DNA of 64,000 nt, taken from Boseongicola sp. H5. GTDB lineage: Bacteria; Pseudomonadota; Alphaproteobacteria; Rhodobacterales; Rhodobacteraceae. Every line of letters starts with the position of its first letter. Position 1 is the first letter of the stretch. Below are positions 1-8,944 of the stretch, one piece after another. The DNA lies in contig JACNMN010000002.1 in the NCBI GenBank assembly GCA_020622165.1, forward strand, positions 372,001 to 436,000, in the 5' to 3' direction. Position numbers and translations under genes: made by a program. The notes beneath the pieces are model-generated. The model was not told the origin of the DNA. It did not search any database and saw only the letters and a list, made by a program, of their open reading frames with translations.

Positions 1-697
1 GCACAACCCGGTTCCGGCCGGCCGTTTTGGCCTCGTACAGCGCCTCGTCGGCGGCGTGCAGAACCTGATCCAACGGGCAGGTGCCGTCATAAAGCTGCAC
101 CCCGATCGACACCGTGCAGCTCAGATCCTGCCCCGACACGCGGATCGATTGGCTCTCGACGGCGGCGCGGATCGCTTCGGCGCGAAATTGTGCGTGTTCC
201 ATCTCCTCCCCCGGAAGATAGCCCACGAACTCTTCCCCTCCGAAACGGGCGAAAAACCCGTCGGGTTCGACGCCGCGTTGCAGAATGGCGGCGATCCGGT
301 GGATAACGGCGTCGCCCGCGCGATGCCCATAGGTGTCATTGATGGATTTGAAGCTGTCGATATCGGCGATCATGATCGCGCCCGTGGTTCCCGCGCCCAA
401 CACATCGAACCGGCGGAAAAAATGGCTTCTGTTCAGCAGATTGGTCATCTGGTCATGGGATACCAGATATTCAAGCCGCCGGTTCAGGCGATGGATGTTC
501 AGCAGCATCCCGGCTGTCCACAGCGACGTGGGCAAGGCGACGCAGAGAGGCACCAGCAGCGCAGGAAGAAGCGCGCCCTCCCTCAAACCGAACGGCGCAG
601 TCAGCCCCGTCAGGATCACCGACGCGCTGATCGAGATTGTCGAGACAATGGCCACGAAGACCCATTTCTCCGTCGTGTTCCTGACCTTCAGCATCAT
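1..697 (-). CDS. Membrane-anchored GGDEF protein (putative diguanylate cyclase), C-terminus off the left edge
   Basis: Likely makes cyclic di-GMP from two GTP at the inner membrane. The reverse strand reads without a stop from an ATG at 697 (a second ATG at 694) to the window edge. Residues of about 13-29 and 35-55 form two hydrophobic segments, followed by a GGDEF domain: a DxxxFKxxND block near residue 120, the signature GGEEF at residues 152-156 (bases 242-228), and the typical C-terminal ADEALYEAK..GRNRV block just before the edge. The GGEEF form is compatible with activity. No EAL domain is seen in the part present. A purine-rich GGGAGG abuts the start, so the exact initiation codon is uncertain. 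Only the last few residues should be missing. Confidence 0.85.
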   Translation of the reverse strand, partial: MMLKVRNTTEKWVFVAIVSTISISASVILTGLTAPFGLREGALLPALLVPLCVALPTSLWTAGMLLNIHRLNRRLEYLVSHDQMTNLLNRSHFFRRFDVLGAGTTGAIMIADIDSFKSINDTYGHRAGDAVIHRIAAILQRGVEPDGFFARFGGEEFVGYLPGEEMEHAQFRAEAIRAAVESQSIRVSGQDLSCTVSIGVQLYDGTCPLDQVLHAADEALYEAKTAGRNRVV

Positions 698-970
698 CCT
701 CCCGCCGATCCGGAAAATCGGGACTGTCGCCGTAAATGGGCTCTCTTCGTTAAGAAACTGACTATGTCCAATGCTCCGTCCCAAAGATTTTTGCCGCCCC
801 GGCGGGCTTGCCCACCGACATCCTCACCCCGCCGATCCCGAAGGCGCGTTGTCGTCACATCAAACTGGGGGACAGTGCAGGCGGGCGGGCCACGCGGCAA
901 ACCACCAAGGCGATCCGACGGCTTTTCGGCGCAAAAGGGCCCGGTAGAGGGCGCCTGCGCCGGAACCGAT
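698..970. other. Intergenic stretch, no gene seen
   Basis: This 273-base interval separates the GGDEF gene from the tRNA, both on the minus strand. I see no open frame with a credible ribosome binding site and no clear terminator. It should hold the promoter of the GGDEF gene and the trailer of the tRNA transcript. Confidence 0.5.
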
Positions 971-1057
971 TGGTGCGCTCGGCGAGACTCGAACTCGCAC
1001 GGGAGTTACCCCACAGCGACCTCAACGCTGCGCGTCTACCAATTCCGCCACGAGCGC
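971..1057 (-). tRNA. tRNA-Leu (anticodon GAG)
   Basis: The minus strand folds as a class II tRNA: acceptor stem GCGCTCG/CGAGCGC, a D-arm containing TTGGTAGACGC, an anticodon stem CAGCG/CGCTG with loop TTGAGGT, a long variable arm (TGGGGTAACTCCCG), a T-arm with GCGAG-TTCGAGT-CTCGC, discriminator A and an encoded CCA at 973-971. The anticodon GAG reads CUC and CUU leucine codons. The long variable arm excludes most other isotypes apart from Ser, and the anticodon settles Leu. Confidence 0.97.
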
Positions 1058-1130
1058 ACGTGATCACCGGTAGGCCGCGGCTGAATACCCGAGGGATCAG
1101 GGGTTGTGAAGGGCAAAAAAGCGCAATCGA

Positions 1131-1628
1131 TCATGTCGTCCCGCCGCGCCGCGTCCGGCCGATTATTGCAAGGGTGACAATCGTCAGAACCCCCAGCACC
1201 ACGACAACGCCGCCCGCCTCCGGCGTTTCGGGAAAGACGACGCGGTTGATCCGGCGCCCGGGCAGCAATGTGAAGAGCCCGGCGATTCCCATCGACTGCC
1301 AGTAAAGCTCCCGCATCGTCACGCGATGCGTCGCCACATCGCGCCGCCGCGCCGCCTCCACCCCGCGCCACAACGTATACAGCACCCAGAGCGAAAGCAG
1401 ATGGATCGGCCCGAAGGGGCCCAGCATCGCCCAGAGGGCGCTTTCGATGAACAGTCCGGAGCCGGCGACAACCGCCATGGCCGAAACCCACAGATAGCCG
1501 AGGATCCTGTGCACAAGATCGCGCCGACGGCGGTAAATCGCAAAGGGCCCCAGCGCGACGGCGGCAATGACGGCCAGCACATGGACCTGCACCTCGGTGG
1601 GGGCATTCAGGATCGGGTCGAGGGTCAT
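1131..1628 (-). CDS. DUF2306-family membrane protein
   Basis: A 165-aa protein with four hydrophobic segments (about residues 13-31, 45-66, 70-90 and 138-158) and the pattern of DUF2306 proteins: an HxxxxxxAxxxGPxAI first helix, a conserved RILGY..V segment and a loop rich in Arg (RGVEAARRRDVATHR). Function in this family is not established. The ATG at 1628 is chosen because GGGAG lies 9 bases upstream. It is divergent from the LytTR gene at 1767, with 138 bases between, so the regulator may control it. The tRNA-Leu gene lies 73 bases downstream. Confidence 0.75.
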   Translation of the reverse strand: MTLDPILNAPTEVQVHVLAVIAAVALGPFAIYRRRRDLVHRILGYLWVSAMAVVAGSGLFIESALWAMLGPFGPIHLLSLWVLYTLWRGVEAARRRDVATHRVTMRELYWQSMGIAGLFTLLPGRRINRVVFPETPEAGGVVVVLGVLTIVTLAIIGRTRRGGTT

Positions 1629-1766
1629 CCGGGATCTCCCTGCTTGGCAAGCGGTTGGACGGGTGGCATGGTCATGCCCATCCGGCCCCGGCCCCGGCCA
1701 CTCCGATTTCGCAAAACCCGTGAGAATTTCGTGACCCACCCCGCCCCGCATCCCGCGCTTCGTGAA

Positions 1767-2501
1767 ATGCGGACCCATCTGAGCCACCCCGCGACGCTGG
1801 CCGCGCTTGCGGGCATCGCCGCGATCCTTGGGCTGGTCGGCCCGTTCGACACCGACGAGCTGCTGCGCCTCGGGCCGCGCACGGTCTACTGGCTGGTTCT
1901 TGTGGTGGCGACCTATTCGGTGGGCGTCCTGTCGGCCGCTTTGCTCTGGCCACGGCTGCGGCATCACCTGCCGCGCTGGCCGCTGCTGGGCGTGATCGGG
2001 TTCTTCACCGGGATCGGCGTGATGCTGGTGGTGCTGGCGGTGAATGCCGCGACCTTCGGACATGTGCCCGAAATGGGCGAGATGCCGGAATTTGCCGGCA
2101 CCATCATCGCCATCGCCCTGATCGTCACGGTCGTGCTCGATCTTTTCGAGGGGCCGGGTGGGCGGCAGGAGGTCGCGCCTGCCCCTGCGCCGATCCTGGA
2201 GCGGCTGCCTCTCCACAAGCGCGGGCCGCTCGTCGCGCTCTCGGTGGAGGACCATTACGTGCGCATCCGCACCACCAAAGGGGAGGAAATGGTGCTGCTG
2301 CGACTCTCGGATGCGATCCGGGAGGTGGGCAAAACGCGCGGGCTTCGGGTGCATCGGTCGCATTGGATCGCGCTCGATCAGGTGCGGGCCGCCGCCCGCG
2401 AGGGGGACCGCGCCCGCTTGACGATGCGCCATGGCGATGACATTCCCGTCAGCCGGGCCAATCTGCCCGCGATCCGGGAGGCCGGGCTTCTGCCCAGATA
2501 G
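1767..2501 (+). CDS. Membrane protein with C-terminal LytTR DNA-binding domain
   Basis: A 244-aa putative membrane-tethered transcription regulator. The N-terminal half has about four hydrophobic segments (residues 11-26, 39-62, 72-94, 110-127). A Pro/Ala linker leads to a LytTR domain (about 148-244) with the usual [20 protein letters not shown] and [16 protein letters not shown] motifs. It has no response-regulator receiver, so it would respond through the membrane part rather than by phosphorylation. ATG 1767 is used; an in-frame GTG at 1731 is an alternative. lipB follows 5 bases after the stop, so the two are probably cotranscribed. Confidence 0.8.
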   Translation: MRTHLSHPATLAALAGIAAILGLVGPFDTDELLRLGPRTVYWLVLVVATYSVGVLSAALLWPRLRHHLPRWPLLGVIGFFTGIGVMLVVLAVNAATFGHVPEMGEMPEFAGTIIAIALIVTVVLDLFEGPGGRQEVAPAPAPILERLPLHKRGPLVALSVEDHYVRIRTTKGEEMVLLRLSDAIREVGKTRGLRVHRSHWIALDQVRAAAREGDRARLTMRHGDDIPVSRANLPAIREAGLLPR

Positions 2502-2506
2502 AACAC

Positions 2507-3166
2507 ATGGTCGAATGGCTGACATCCCAGGGGCTGGTGGCATATGACACTGCCCTGACCGAGATGGAGGCGCGCGTCACCGCCATCGCAGACGGGCGCG
2601 CAGGCGAAGCGATCTGGCTGCTGGAACATCCGCCGCTTTACACCGCGGGCACATCGGCCAAACCCGCCGACCTGCTGGCTCCCGACCGATTTCCCGTCCA
2701 CGTGACCCGGCGGGGCGGGCAATACACCTATCACGGGCCGGGCCAGCGTGTGGCCTATGTCATGCTCGACCTCAACCGGCGCGGTCGCGACGTGCGGCAG
2801 TTCGTCTGCCGGATCGAGGATTGGGTGATCGCCACACTGGCCGAGTTCAACGTCACCGGTGCGCGCCGCCCCGGGCGGGTCGGCGTCTGGGTCGACCGGC
2901 CCGAGAAACCGGCGCTGCCAGATGGCACCCCTCGGGAGGACAAGATCGCCGCGGTCGGCCTGCGCATCCGCAAATGGGTGAGCTTTCACGGCCTGTCGAT
3001 CAATGTGGAGCCGGATCTGAGCCATTTCGACGGGATCGTGCCCTGCGGCATCACCGGCCACGGGGTGACCAGCCTTGTGGATCTGGGTCTGCCAGTCACG
3101 ATGGACGATGTGGATGTGGCCTTGAAACGGACCTTCGCCGCGGCCTTCCCCACCGGCGAAGCCTGA
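2507..3166 (+). CDS. lipB: Octanoyltransferase LipB
   Basis: Transfers octanoyl groups from octanoyl-ACP to the lipoyl domains of 2-oxoacid dehydrogenases and the glycine cleavage H protein, the first step of lipoate synthesis in the cytoplasm. The 219-aa length fits the family. The motifs are [12 protein letters not shown] (residues 69-80), the catalytic Lys in [11 protein letters not shown] (K146) and the acyl-accepting Cys in [13 protein letters not shown] (C180). No lipA lies nearby. The gene starts 5 bases after the LytTR gene, so translation is probably coupled. Confidence 0.96.
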   Translation: MVEWLTSQGLVAYDTALTEMEARVTAIADGRAGEAIWLLEHPPLYTAGTSAKPADLLAPDRFPVHVTRRGGQYTYHGPGQRVAYVMLDLNRRGRDVRQFVCRIEDWVIATLAEFNVTGARRPGRVGVWVDRPEKPALPDGTPREDKIAAVGLRIRKWVSFHGLSINVEPDLSHFDGIVPCGITGHGVTSLVDLGLPVTMDDVDVALKRTFAAAFPTGEA

Positions 3167-3394
3167 CCGGGCGCTGGCCGGGCACCGCGCCCCCCGTCCC
3201 CGGCCCCACGGGCCTGTTTCCGGGACGCGCGCCCCGCCAGGCGGCGCCCCAAGGCATATTTCCGCTGATCCCCGGCAGGCTGCCGCCTAGATCCGCCCCG
3301 GCGCGACGCGCACCTCCCGCCGATGCCCGGAAAACTGTAAGTAATTTGTTTATGAATTGGTCCTATTCTTTCGGGGTGGCGAAAGGAAAACGTA

Positions 3395-3604
3395 ATGATG
3401 CGCGACACCAATATTCCTGCAAAAAGTCGGGATAGCCGGGTCGACCGGGATGACTGGGTCGAGGTTCGGCTTCTGGTGGCGGCCATGGCCGGGCTGAGCA
3501 TCGTTCTGGGCGTCACCATCGCCGGGCTGGTGGAGGATATCAGGCCCGCGAATCTGACCGCCGGCGCGCTGCCGGCCGTTTATGAAAGCTGGTCCTACCG
3601 CTGA
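3395..3604 (+). CDS. Small single-pass membrane protein (69 aa), function unknown
   Basis: A short protein with a charged N-terminus (residues 1-23, many Arg and Asp), one hydrophobic helix (about 26-46) and a short polar tail. An AAAGGAAA ribosome site lies upstream of ATG 3395; ATG 3398 is an alternative. It sits alone after a 228-base GC-rich gap that turns AT-rich around 3335-3395, as expected of a promoter. I recognise no family. Confidence 0.55.
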   Translation: MMRDTNIPAKSRDSRVDRDDWVEVRLLVAAMAGLSIVLGVTIAGLVEDIRPANLTAGALPAVYESWSYR

Positions 3605-3676
3605 CACGCCGATCCGGCATGGTCCCTGCCCCGGACTCGCGCTAGATTGCGGGTCGGTTTTCAAACTGGCCCGAGC

Positions 3677-4288
3677 ATGCCTCCGTCCGACATCACAGAT
3701 TCGCCTCTGCGACCGCCCCCGTCCAGCATGACGGAGATCGTCGATGACGTCCTGTCGCTTTGCGACACGGAGGAGGTCAGCGTCCGCGACATGCTCGCCG
3801 CCTTCGGCAATGCCGGATTTCTGCCGGCGCTGCTGATCCCGGCGGTGATTGTCGTCTCCCCGCTGTCCGGCATCCCGATTCTGCCAAGCATCTGCGGCAT
3901 CATGATTTTTCTGGTCTCGATCCAGATGCTCGGACACCGCCGCCATCTCTGGCTGCCGGGCTGGCTCCTGCGCCGCAGCGTCGGCACCAAGGGGCTCAGA
4001 TCCGCGATGGAGCACCTGCACCGGCCCGCGCGCTGGCTGGATCGCCACAGCGGCCGCCGGCTCGGCTTTCTGACAAGGCAGCCGATGCTGAGCCTGCTGC
4101 AACTGGCCTGCGCCCTTTGCGGGCTGGCCATGCCGTTTCTGGAGCTTGTGCCCTTCTCCTCGTCGCTGCTGGCCGCGGCGATCTGCCTGATGGGACTGGC
4201 GATGATCACGCGCGACGGGCTGTGGGCGCTGGTGGCGCTGCTTCCCGTCGCGGGCGCGGTTACGCTTCTGTTAACTATTTGGACCTAA
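3677..4288 (+). CDS. ExoD-family membrane protein
   Basis: A 203-aa protein of the exopolysaccharide-synthesis ExoD family. Diagnostic features are an N-terminal amphipathic block with VSVRDMLAAFG, a hydrophobic PALLIPAVIVVSPLSGIPILPSICG segment (spoken of here only by its position, about residues 50-75), and two further C-terminal membrane helices. ExoD was first linked to exopolysaccharide and alkaline tolerance in Sinorhizobium; its biochemical role is unknown. ATG 3677 is preferred to an upstream TTG at 3647 because the family starts near there. Confidence 0.75.
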   Translation: MPPSDITDSPLRPPPSSMTEIVDDVLSLCDTEEVSVRDMLAAFGNAGFLPALLIPAVIVVSPLSGIPILPSICGIMIFLVSIQMLGHRRHLWLPGWLLRRSVGTKGLRSAMEHLHRPARWLDRHSGRRLGFLTRQPMLSLLQLACALCGLAMPFLELVPFSSSLLAAAICLMGLAMITRDGLWALVALLPVAGAVTLLLTIWT

Positions 4289-4445
4289 ACACCCTGTCGA
4301 CATGCTGAGGCAATTTTTCCCACCCGCGGCCCCCCGTTTCCGCATTGCACGCCGCAGGATGCGGCACTAGAACAGCCAGAAGGAACGCATGGCAGGGCGG
4401 CCAGACCCCTTTGCCACGACGCACAAGCTGAACAGGGAGCGTGAT

Positions 4446-6110
4446 ATGGCTGACGCCGCCATTTCCGGACATGATCACGAGCGGCCGGGGTTTTTCACCC
4501 GGTGGTTCATGTCCACCAATCATAAGGACATCGGGGTTCTCTACCTCTTCACGGCGGGCTTCGTCGGGCTGATATCGGTTGCCTTCACCGTTTACATGCG
4601 GCTGGAGCTGATGGAGCCCGGTGTGCAGTACATGTGCACCGAAGGCGCACGGATTCTCAGCGCCGCGGCGGAGGGCGAATGCACCCCCGACGGGCATCTG
4701 TGGAACGTGCTGATCACCGGCCATGGCGTGCTGATGATGTTCTTCGTGGTCATTCCCGCGCTTTTCGGCGGTTTCGGCAACTATTTCATGCCGCTGATGA
4801 TCGGCGCGCCCGACATGGCTTTCCCGCGCCTGAACAACCTCAGCTACTGGCTGTATGTGGCCGGCACCGCGCTCGCGTTCTGTGCCGTCTTCGTCGATGG
4901 TGGCGCAGGGCCGGGCTGGACCTTCTATCCGCCGCTCAGCTGGCAGGATGCGCCCACGTCACGCGCGGTCGACTTCGCGATCTTCGCGATCCATGTCTCG
5001 GGCGCATCGTCCATTCTGGGCGCGATCAATTTCATCACCACTTTCCTAAACATGCGCGCGCCGGGCATGACGCTGCACAAGGTGCCGCTGTTCGCTTGGT
5101 CGATCTTCGTCACCGCCTGGCTGCTTCTGCTGTCGCTGCCGGTCCTGGCGGGCGCGATCACCATGCTCCTGACGGACCGGAACTTCGGCACCACCTTCTT
5201 CGATGTGGCCGGTGGCGGGGACCCTGTCCTGTTCCAGCATATCTTCTGGTTCTTCGGCCACCCCGAGGTCTATATCGTGGTCCTGCCGGCCTTCGGCGTG
5301 ATCTCCCATGTGGTCGCGACCTTCTCCAAGAAGCCGATCTTCGGCTATCTTCCCATGGTCTATGCGCTGGTGGCGATCGGCGGTCTCGGCTTCGTCGTCT
5401 GGGCACACCACATGTACACGGTCGGGATGACACTGACCCAGCAGGCCTATTTCATGGTGGCCACGATGGTGATCGCGGTGCCCACGGGCATCAAGATCTT
5501 CTCTTGGATCGCCACGATGTGGCAGGGCTCGATCAGCTTCAAGACGCCCATGCTCTTCGCCATCGGCTTCATCTTCCTGTTCACCTTCGGCGGCGTGACC
5601 GGTATCGTTCTGTCGCAGGCGGGCGTCGACCGGGCCTATCACGACACCTATTACGTCGTGGCCCATTTCCACTATGTGATGAGCCTTGGCGCGGTGTTCG
5701 GCATTTTCGCGGCCATCTATTACTGGATCGGCAAGATGTCGGGTCGGCAATACCCCGAACTGATGGGCAAGATCCATTTCTGGATGTTCTTCATCGGCGC
5801 CAACCTGACCTTCTTCCCGCAGCACTTCCTGGGTCGTCAGGGCATGCCGCGCCGGTATATCGACTATCCGGATGCCTTCGCGCTCTGGAACTATGTCAGT
5901 TCGATCGGTGCGTTCATCTCGTTTGCCTCGTTCATCTTCTTCATCGGCATCGTGTTCTACACGCTCCGCGCCGGCAAGAAGGTGGAGGACAAGGCCTATT
6001 GGGGCGAACATGCGGACACGCTGGAATGGACCCTGCCCAACCCGCCGCCCGAACACACGTTCGAAGAACTGCCCACGCGCGAGATGTGGGACAAGCAACC
6101 GCATCACTGA
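4446..6110 (+). CDS. ctaD: Cytochrome c oxidase subunit I (aa3-type)
   Basis: Catalytic subunit of the aa3 oxidase in the inner membrane, reducing O2 to water and pumping protons. The 554-aa protein has the twelve-helix haem-copper oxidase fold. Visible ligands: the GHPEVY motif with H272 and cross-linked Y276, the CuB pair H321-H322 in AHHMYTVG, and H407 (haem a3) and H409 (haem a) in [12 protein letters not shown] 4446 has AGGGAG upstream and gives the MADAAI start known in Rhodobacter CtaD; an upstream in-frame ATG at 4389 would add 19 residues. Subunits II and III are not in the window, as is common in Rhodobacteraceae where ctaD stands alone. Confidence 0.98.
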   Translation: MADAAISGHDHERPGFFTRWFMSTNHKDIGVLYLFTAGFVGLISVAFTVYMRLELMEPGVQYMCTEGARILSAAAEGECTPDGHLWNVLITGHGVLMMFFVVIPALFGGFGNYFMPLMIGAPDMAFPRLNNLSYWLYVAGTALAFCAVFVDGGAGPGWTFYPPLSWQDAPTSRAVDFAIFAIHVSGASSILGAINFITTFLNMRAPGMTLHKVPLFAWSIFVTAWLLLLSLPVLAGAITMLLTDRNFGTTFFDVAGGGDPVLFQHIFWFFGHPEVYIVVLPAFGVISHVVATFSKKPIFGYLPMVYALVAIGGLGFVVWAHHMYTVGMTLTQQAYFMVATMVIAVPTGIKIFSWIATMWQGSISFKTPMLFAIGFIFLFTFGGVTGIVLSQAGVDRAYHDTYYVVAHFHYVMSLGAVFGIFAAIYYWIGKMSGRQYPELMGKIHFWMFFIGANLTFFPQHFLGRQGMPRRYIDYPDAFALWNYVSSIGAFISFASFIFFIGIVFYTLRAGKKVEDKAYWGEHADTLEWTLPNPPPEHTFEELPTREMWDKQPHH

Positions 6111-6114
6111 CGCG

Positions 6115-6645
6115 ATGCCGGTTCTTATCGACACAGTCGACACAGGGGCCCCGGAGGATTTCGGGGCCCTTTCGCGTTCCGGCCACGGGGTGCCGCGCCT
6201 GCGTATCGTACTGACCCCCTACCGGTCGCTCACGCCCGACGGCTTCGTCTGGTTCATCGGCCTGACCGCCACGCTGATCTGCCTGCCGCTTCTGGCGGTC
6301 ATCGGCACCTCGCTCTTCTGGGGCTTGCTGCCCTTCATCCTCGGGACGGTGGCCGCGATCTGGGCGGCGCTCAAGCGATCCTGGCGGGATCGCGCCCTGT
6401 ATGAGGAACTGGTGCTGTGGGACGATCTGATCCGGCTGGAACGGGTCGAACCCCGCCGTCCGCCCCGCGACTGGGAGGCCAACCCCTACTGGGTCCGGGT
6501 GAACCTGCATGCGAAAGGCGGCCCGGTCCCGAATTACGTCACGCTCAGCGGCGGCAGTCGGGAGGTCGAACTTGGCGCGTTCCTGACGCCCGGTGAACGG
6601 GTGGCGCTGAAAGCCAGGCTGGAGCGGGAGCTTCGCGCGTCATGA
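6115..6645 (+). CDS. DUF2244 membrane protein
   Basis: A 176-aa protein of the DUF2244 family, often found near cytochrome oxidase genes in alphaproteobacteria. It has the conserved LTPYRSLTPDGFVWFIG entry into a two-helix membrane hairpin (about residues 42-82), then a cytoplasmic part with LERVEPRR, NPYWVRVNL and a C-terminal LTPGERVAL block. It starts 4 bases after the ctaD stop, but a terminator-like hairpin (6146-6172) lies within its first 20 codons. A GTG at 6190 would give a shorter protein beginning after that hairpin. Function is not established. Confidence 0.75.
   Translation: MPVLIDTVDTGAPEDFGALSRSGHGVPRLRIVLTPYRSLTPDGFVWFIGLTATLICLPLLAVIGTSLFWGLLPFILGTVAAIWAALKRSWRDRALYEELVLWDDLIRLERVEPRRPPRDWEANPYWVRVNLHAKGGPVPNYVTLSGGSREVELGAFLTPGERVALKARLERELRAS
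6146..6172 (+). terminator. Hairpin with short T-run after ctaD, inside the DUF2244 start region
   Basis: Perfect 8-bp stem GGGCCCCG (6146-6153) and CGGGGCCC (6162-6169), 8-base loop, then TTT. It begins 35 bases after the ctaD stop, where a terminator would be expected, yet overlaps codons 11-20 of the DUF2244 frame. It could end part of the ctaD transcripts. The T-run is only three bases, so efficiency is doubtful. Confidence 0.45.
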
Positions 6646-7068
6646 GCGCGATTTGGTGCCAGAATTCGCTGTCTCGACCGCGCGCCGGGTGAGAGCGTTT
6701 CAGTGTGACGTTCCGGGCTTCACCTGCCAGCAGGAACGCCCCGAAGACGGGTTTTCGCGACCTTGCCCCGGGCCACGCAGAGTTCATGATCAAGCAGACC
6801 GCCACCGGGCGCGCCTATAGGCCGCCTATCAGCCGACCGATCCGCTCCATGGCCGCGGCCAGAGCATCCAAACCAAGGCTCCCGCGGTGTAACCGCTGTC
6901 CGACCGATAGGCCCACGGTCACGCGCGCGCCTTCATCTCAGCCAAAATCCACTGGCAGAGGCACACAGAAGAAGAGGTCAGGCACCGGCGCTTCGTTAGT
7001 CGCCGGTCCCGATGGCTATCTGTCGCGGCTCTTCGAAAGCCTTCGGGCCTGGCCGATCGTGCCCGATG
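6646..7068. other. Intergenic stretch between convergent genes, nothing recognised
   Basis: The interval of 423 bases lies between the ends of DUF2244 (+) and yqeY (-). Open frames exist on both strands but lack ribosome sites and family features. A short inverted repeat (ACCGGCG/CGCCGGT with a 10-base loop, about 6983-7006) has no T-run. Base composition is somewhat more even than in flanking genes, which fits non-coding or decayed sequence. Confidence 0.5.
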
Positions 7069-7527
7069 CTAGCCCAGCCGCGCCTTCACAGCCGGGCCGA
7101 CGCTGCCGAAATCCATCTGGCCGGTATATCTGGACTTCAAGAGGCCCATGACCTTGCCCATGTCGCGAATGCTGTCCGCCCCGACCTCGGCCACGGCCTC
7201 GTCGACCGCCTTGGCCACCTCTTCCTCGCTCAACTGGCGCGGCAGGAAATCCTCGATCACCTTGATCTCGTTCAGTTCCTTCTCCGCCAGTTCCAGACGC
7301 CCGCCCTCCTCGTAGGCCCGCGCGCTCTCCTGACGCTGCTTGACCATCTTGCCCAGGATCGCAAGAACCTCGCTGTCGTCCACGCCATCCGCGTTGCCCT
7401 TGGCGCGCGCGTTGATGTCCTGATCCTTGATCGCGGCATTGATCAGACGCAGCGTGGACAGCCGGGTGGCGTCCTTTTCGCGCATCGCCTCTTTCAATCC
7501 GGTATTGATCCGCTCTCTGAGTGGCAT
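7069..7527 (-). CDS. GatB/YqeY domain protein
   Basis: A 152-aa stand-alone YqeY protein, related to the C-terminal tRNA-binding tail of GatB. It is helical and charged, with the hallmark MRxKDATRLSTLRLI near residues 15-29, the VKQRQESARAYEEGGR block and FLPRQLSEEE in the middle, followed by GKVMGLLKSRY. A role in tRNA-linked amidation or quality control has been proposed but not shown. ATG 7527 is used; an in-frame ATG at 7575 would extend it by 16 residues that do not look like the family. It is divergent from carA, a common arrangement in Rhodobacteraceae. Confidence 0.85.
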   Translation of the reverse strand: MPLRERINTGLKEAMREKDATRLSTLRLINAAIKDQDINARAKGNADGVDDSEVLAILGKMVKQRQESARAYEEGGRLELAEKELNEIKVIEDFLPRQLSEEEVAKAVDEAVAEVGADSIRDMGKVMGLLKSRYTGQMDFGSVGPAVKARLG

Positions 7528-7676
7528 GTTGATCCCATGTCCCTGTGGTTTCCCAAGGGATGTTAGATAGGTCATCTGCCGCGCCGCAACAACACCCCTT
7601 GCCTGCTTGACCCCGGATGGGCGCGCCCATACTGTGCCGCGACTTTTCCCAAGCCCCTGTTGATGGAGTCGCCCCG

Positions 7677-8831
7677 ATGCCCGACCATGCCACAGCCTGC
7701 CTGGTGCTTGCAGACGGCACCGTTTTCTACGGGCGCGGGTTCGGGGCCACGGGGCAGACGGTGGCGGAGCTCTGCTTCAACACCGCGATGACCGGATATC
7801 AGGAAATCATGACCGACCCGTCCTATGCGGGGCAGATCGTGACCTTCACCTTTCCCCATATCGGCAATACCGGCGTCACCGCCGAGGACGATGAAACCGC
7901 CACCCCCGTCGCCGCCGGCATGGTCGTGAAATGGGATCCTACCGAGCCGTCGAACTGGCGCGCGGAGGCGGAGCTGACCGGCTGGCTGGCACGGCAGGGG
8001 CGGATCTGCATCGGCGGTGTCGACACCCGGCGGCTGACCCGTGCGATCCGGCAGCAGGGCGCGCCCCATGTGGCGCTGGCCCATGACCCCGAGGGCAAGT
8101 TCGATCTGGAGGCCCTGGTGGCCGCTGCCCGCGGCTTCGCGGGGCTGGAGGGGCTGGATCTGGCCAAGGATGTGACCTGCGCCCAATCCTACCGCTGGGA
8201 CGAAAAGCGCTGGGCCTGGCCGGAAGGCTACACCCGGCGGACGGAGCCGGGCCCCAAGGTCGTGGCGATCGACTATGGGGCGAAACGCAACATCCTGCGC
8301 TGTCTGGCCTCGGCGGGCTGCGACGTGACCGTGATGCCGGCCAGCGCGACCGCGGAGGATGTGCTTGCGCAGTCGCCCGACGGCGTTTTCCTGTCGAACG
8401 GTCCCGGCGATCCGGCGGCAACCGGGCGTTATGCGGTGCCGATGATCCGGGGCGTGCTGGATGCCGACCTGCCGGTTTTCGGCATCTGCCTCGGCCATCA
8501 GATGCTTGCCCTCGCGCTTGGGGCCAGGACCATCAAGATGAACCATGGCCATCACGGGGCCAATCATCCGGTCAAGGATCTGGAAACCGGCAAGGTGGAA
8601 ATCACTTCCATGAACCACGGCTTCACCGTCGACAGCCAGACCTTGCCGGCCGGTGTCAGGGAAACCCATGTGTCCCTGTTCGACGGGTCGAATTGCGGGA
8701 TCCGGATGGAGGACCGCCCGGTGTTTTCGGTGCAGTATCACCCCGAGGCAAGCCCGGGCCCGCAAGACAGCTACTACCTGTTCGAGCGCTTTGCGGCGGC
8801 GATGCGCACCCGCGCCGGAACGCCCGCCTGA
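7677..8831 (+). CDS. carA: Carbamoyl-phosphate synthase small subunit
   Basis: Glutaminase subunit that passes ammonia to CarB for carbamoyl phosphate, feeding arginine and pyrimidine synthesis. The protein has 384 aa: an N-terminal CPSase domain (LVLADGTVFYGRGFG, FNTAMTGYQEI) and a class I amidotransferase domain with nucleophile C271 in FGICLGHQ and H355/E357 in YHPEA. ATG 7677 with GGAG eight bases upstream gives the normal N-terminus; an upstream ATG at 7617 adds 20 residues without similarity. carB is not adjacent. pyrG, another pyrimidine gene, lies 26 kb away. Confidence 0.97.
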   Translation: MPDHATACLVLADGTVFYGRGFGATGQTVAELCFNTAMTGYQEIMTDPSYAGQIVTFTFPHIGNTGVTAEDDETATPVAAGMVVKWDPTEPSNWRAEAELTGWLARQGRICIGGVDTRRLTRAIRQQGAPHVALAHDPEGKFDLEALVAAARGFAGLEGLDLAKDVTCAQSYRWDEKRWAWPEGYTRRTEPGPKVVAIDYGAKRNILRCLASAGCDVTVMPASATAEDVLAQSPDGVFLSNGPGDPAATGRYAVPMIRGVLDADLPVFGICLGHQMLALALGARTIKMNHGHHGANHPVKDLETGKVEITSMNHGFTVDSQTLPAGVRETHVSLFDGSNCGIRMEDRPVFSVQYHPEASPGPQDSYYLFERFAAAMRTRAGTPA

Positions 8832-8881
8832 CACCCGACCGGGTGCTGCCCGGCACCGCCACCGGGGGACCGCAAGCGTAG

Positions 8882-8896
8882 TTAACCGCTTGTTAA
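8882..8896. promoter_or_regulatory. CtrA-type binding box (TTAA-N7-TTAA)
   Basis: The sequence TTAACCGCTTGTTAAC holds two TTAA half-sites exactly 7 bases apart and a trailing C, an exact match to the full CtrA consensus known from Caulobacter and conserved in alphaproteobacteria. It lies 48 bases before the ATG of the MshEN-glycosyltransferase gene, a normal distance for a CtrA-activated promoter. CtrA in Rhodobacterales controls motility, gene-transfer-agent release and cell-surface functions. The match is seen; regulation is inferred. Confidence 0.6.
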
Positions 8897-8944
8897 CACT
8901 GTACAACGCATTCTCGGCAAATTGTCTTGTCGCCGCTGGGGCAC

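Noticed and set aside
6985-7010. Inverted repeat ACCGGCG/CGCCGGT as a terminator between convergent genes
   Set aside because: No T-run on either strand and distant from both stop codons; kept only as a note in the gap entry.
8927-8944. TTG at 8927 as the start of the glycosyltransferase
   Set aside because: An ATG 18 bases later gives a normal N-terminus and there is no better ribosome site for the TTG.
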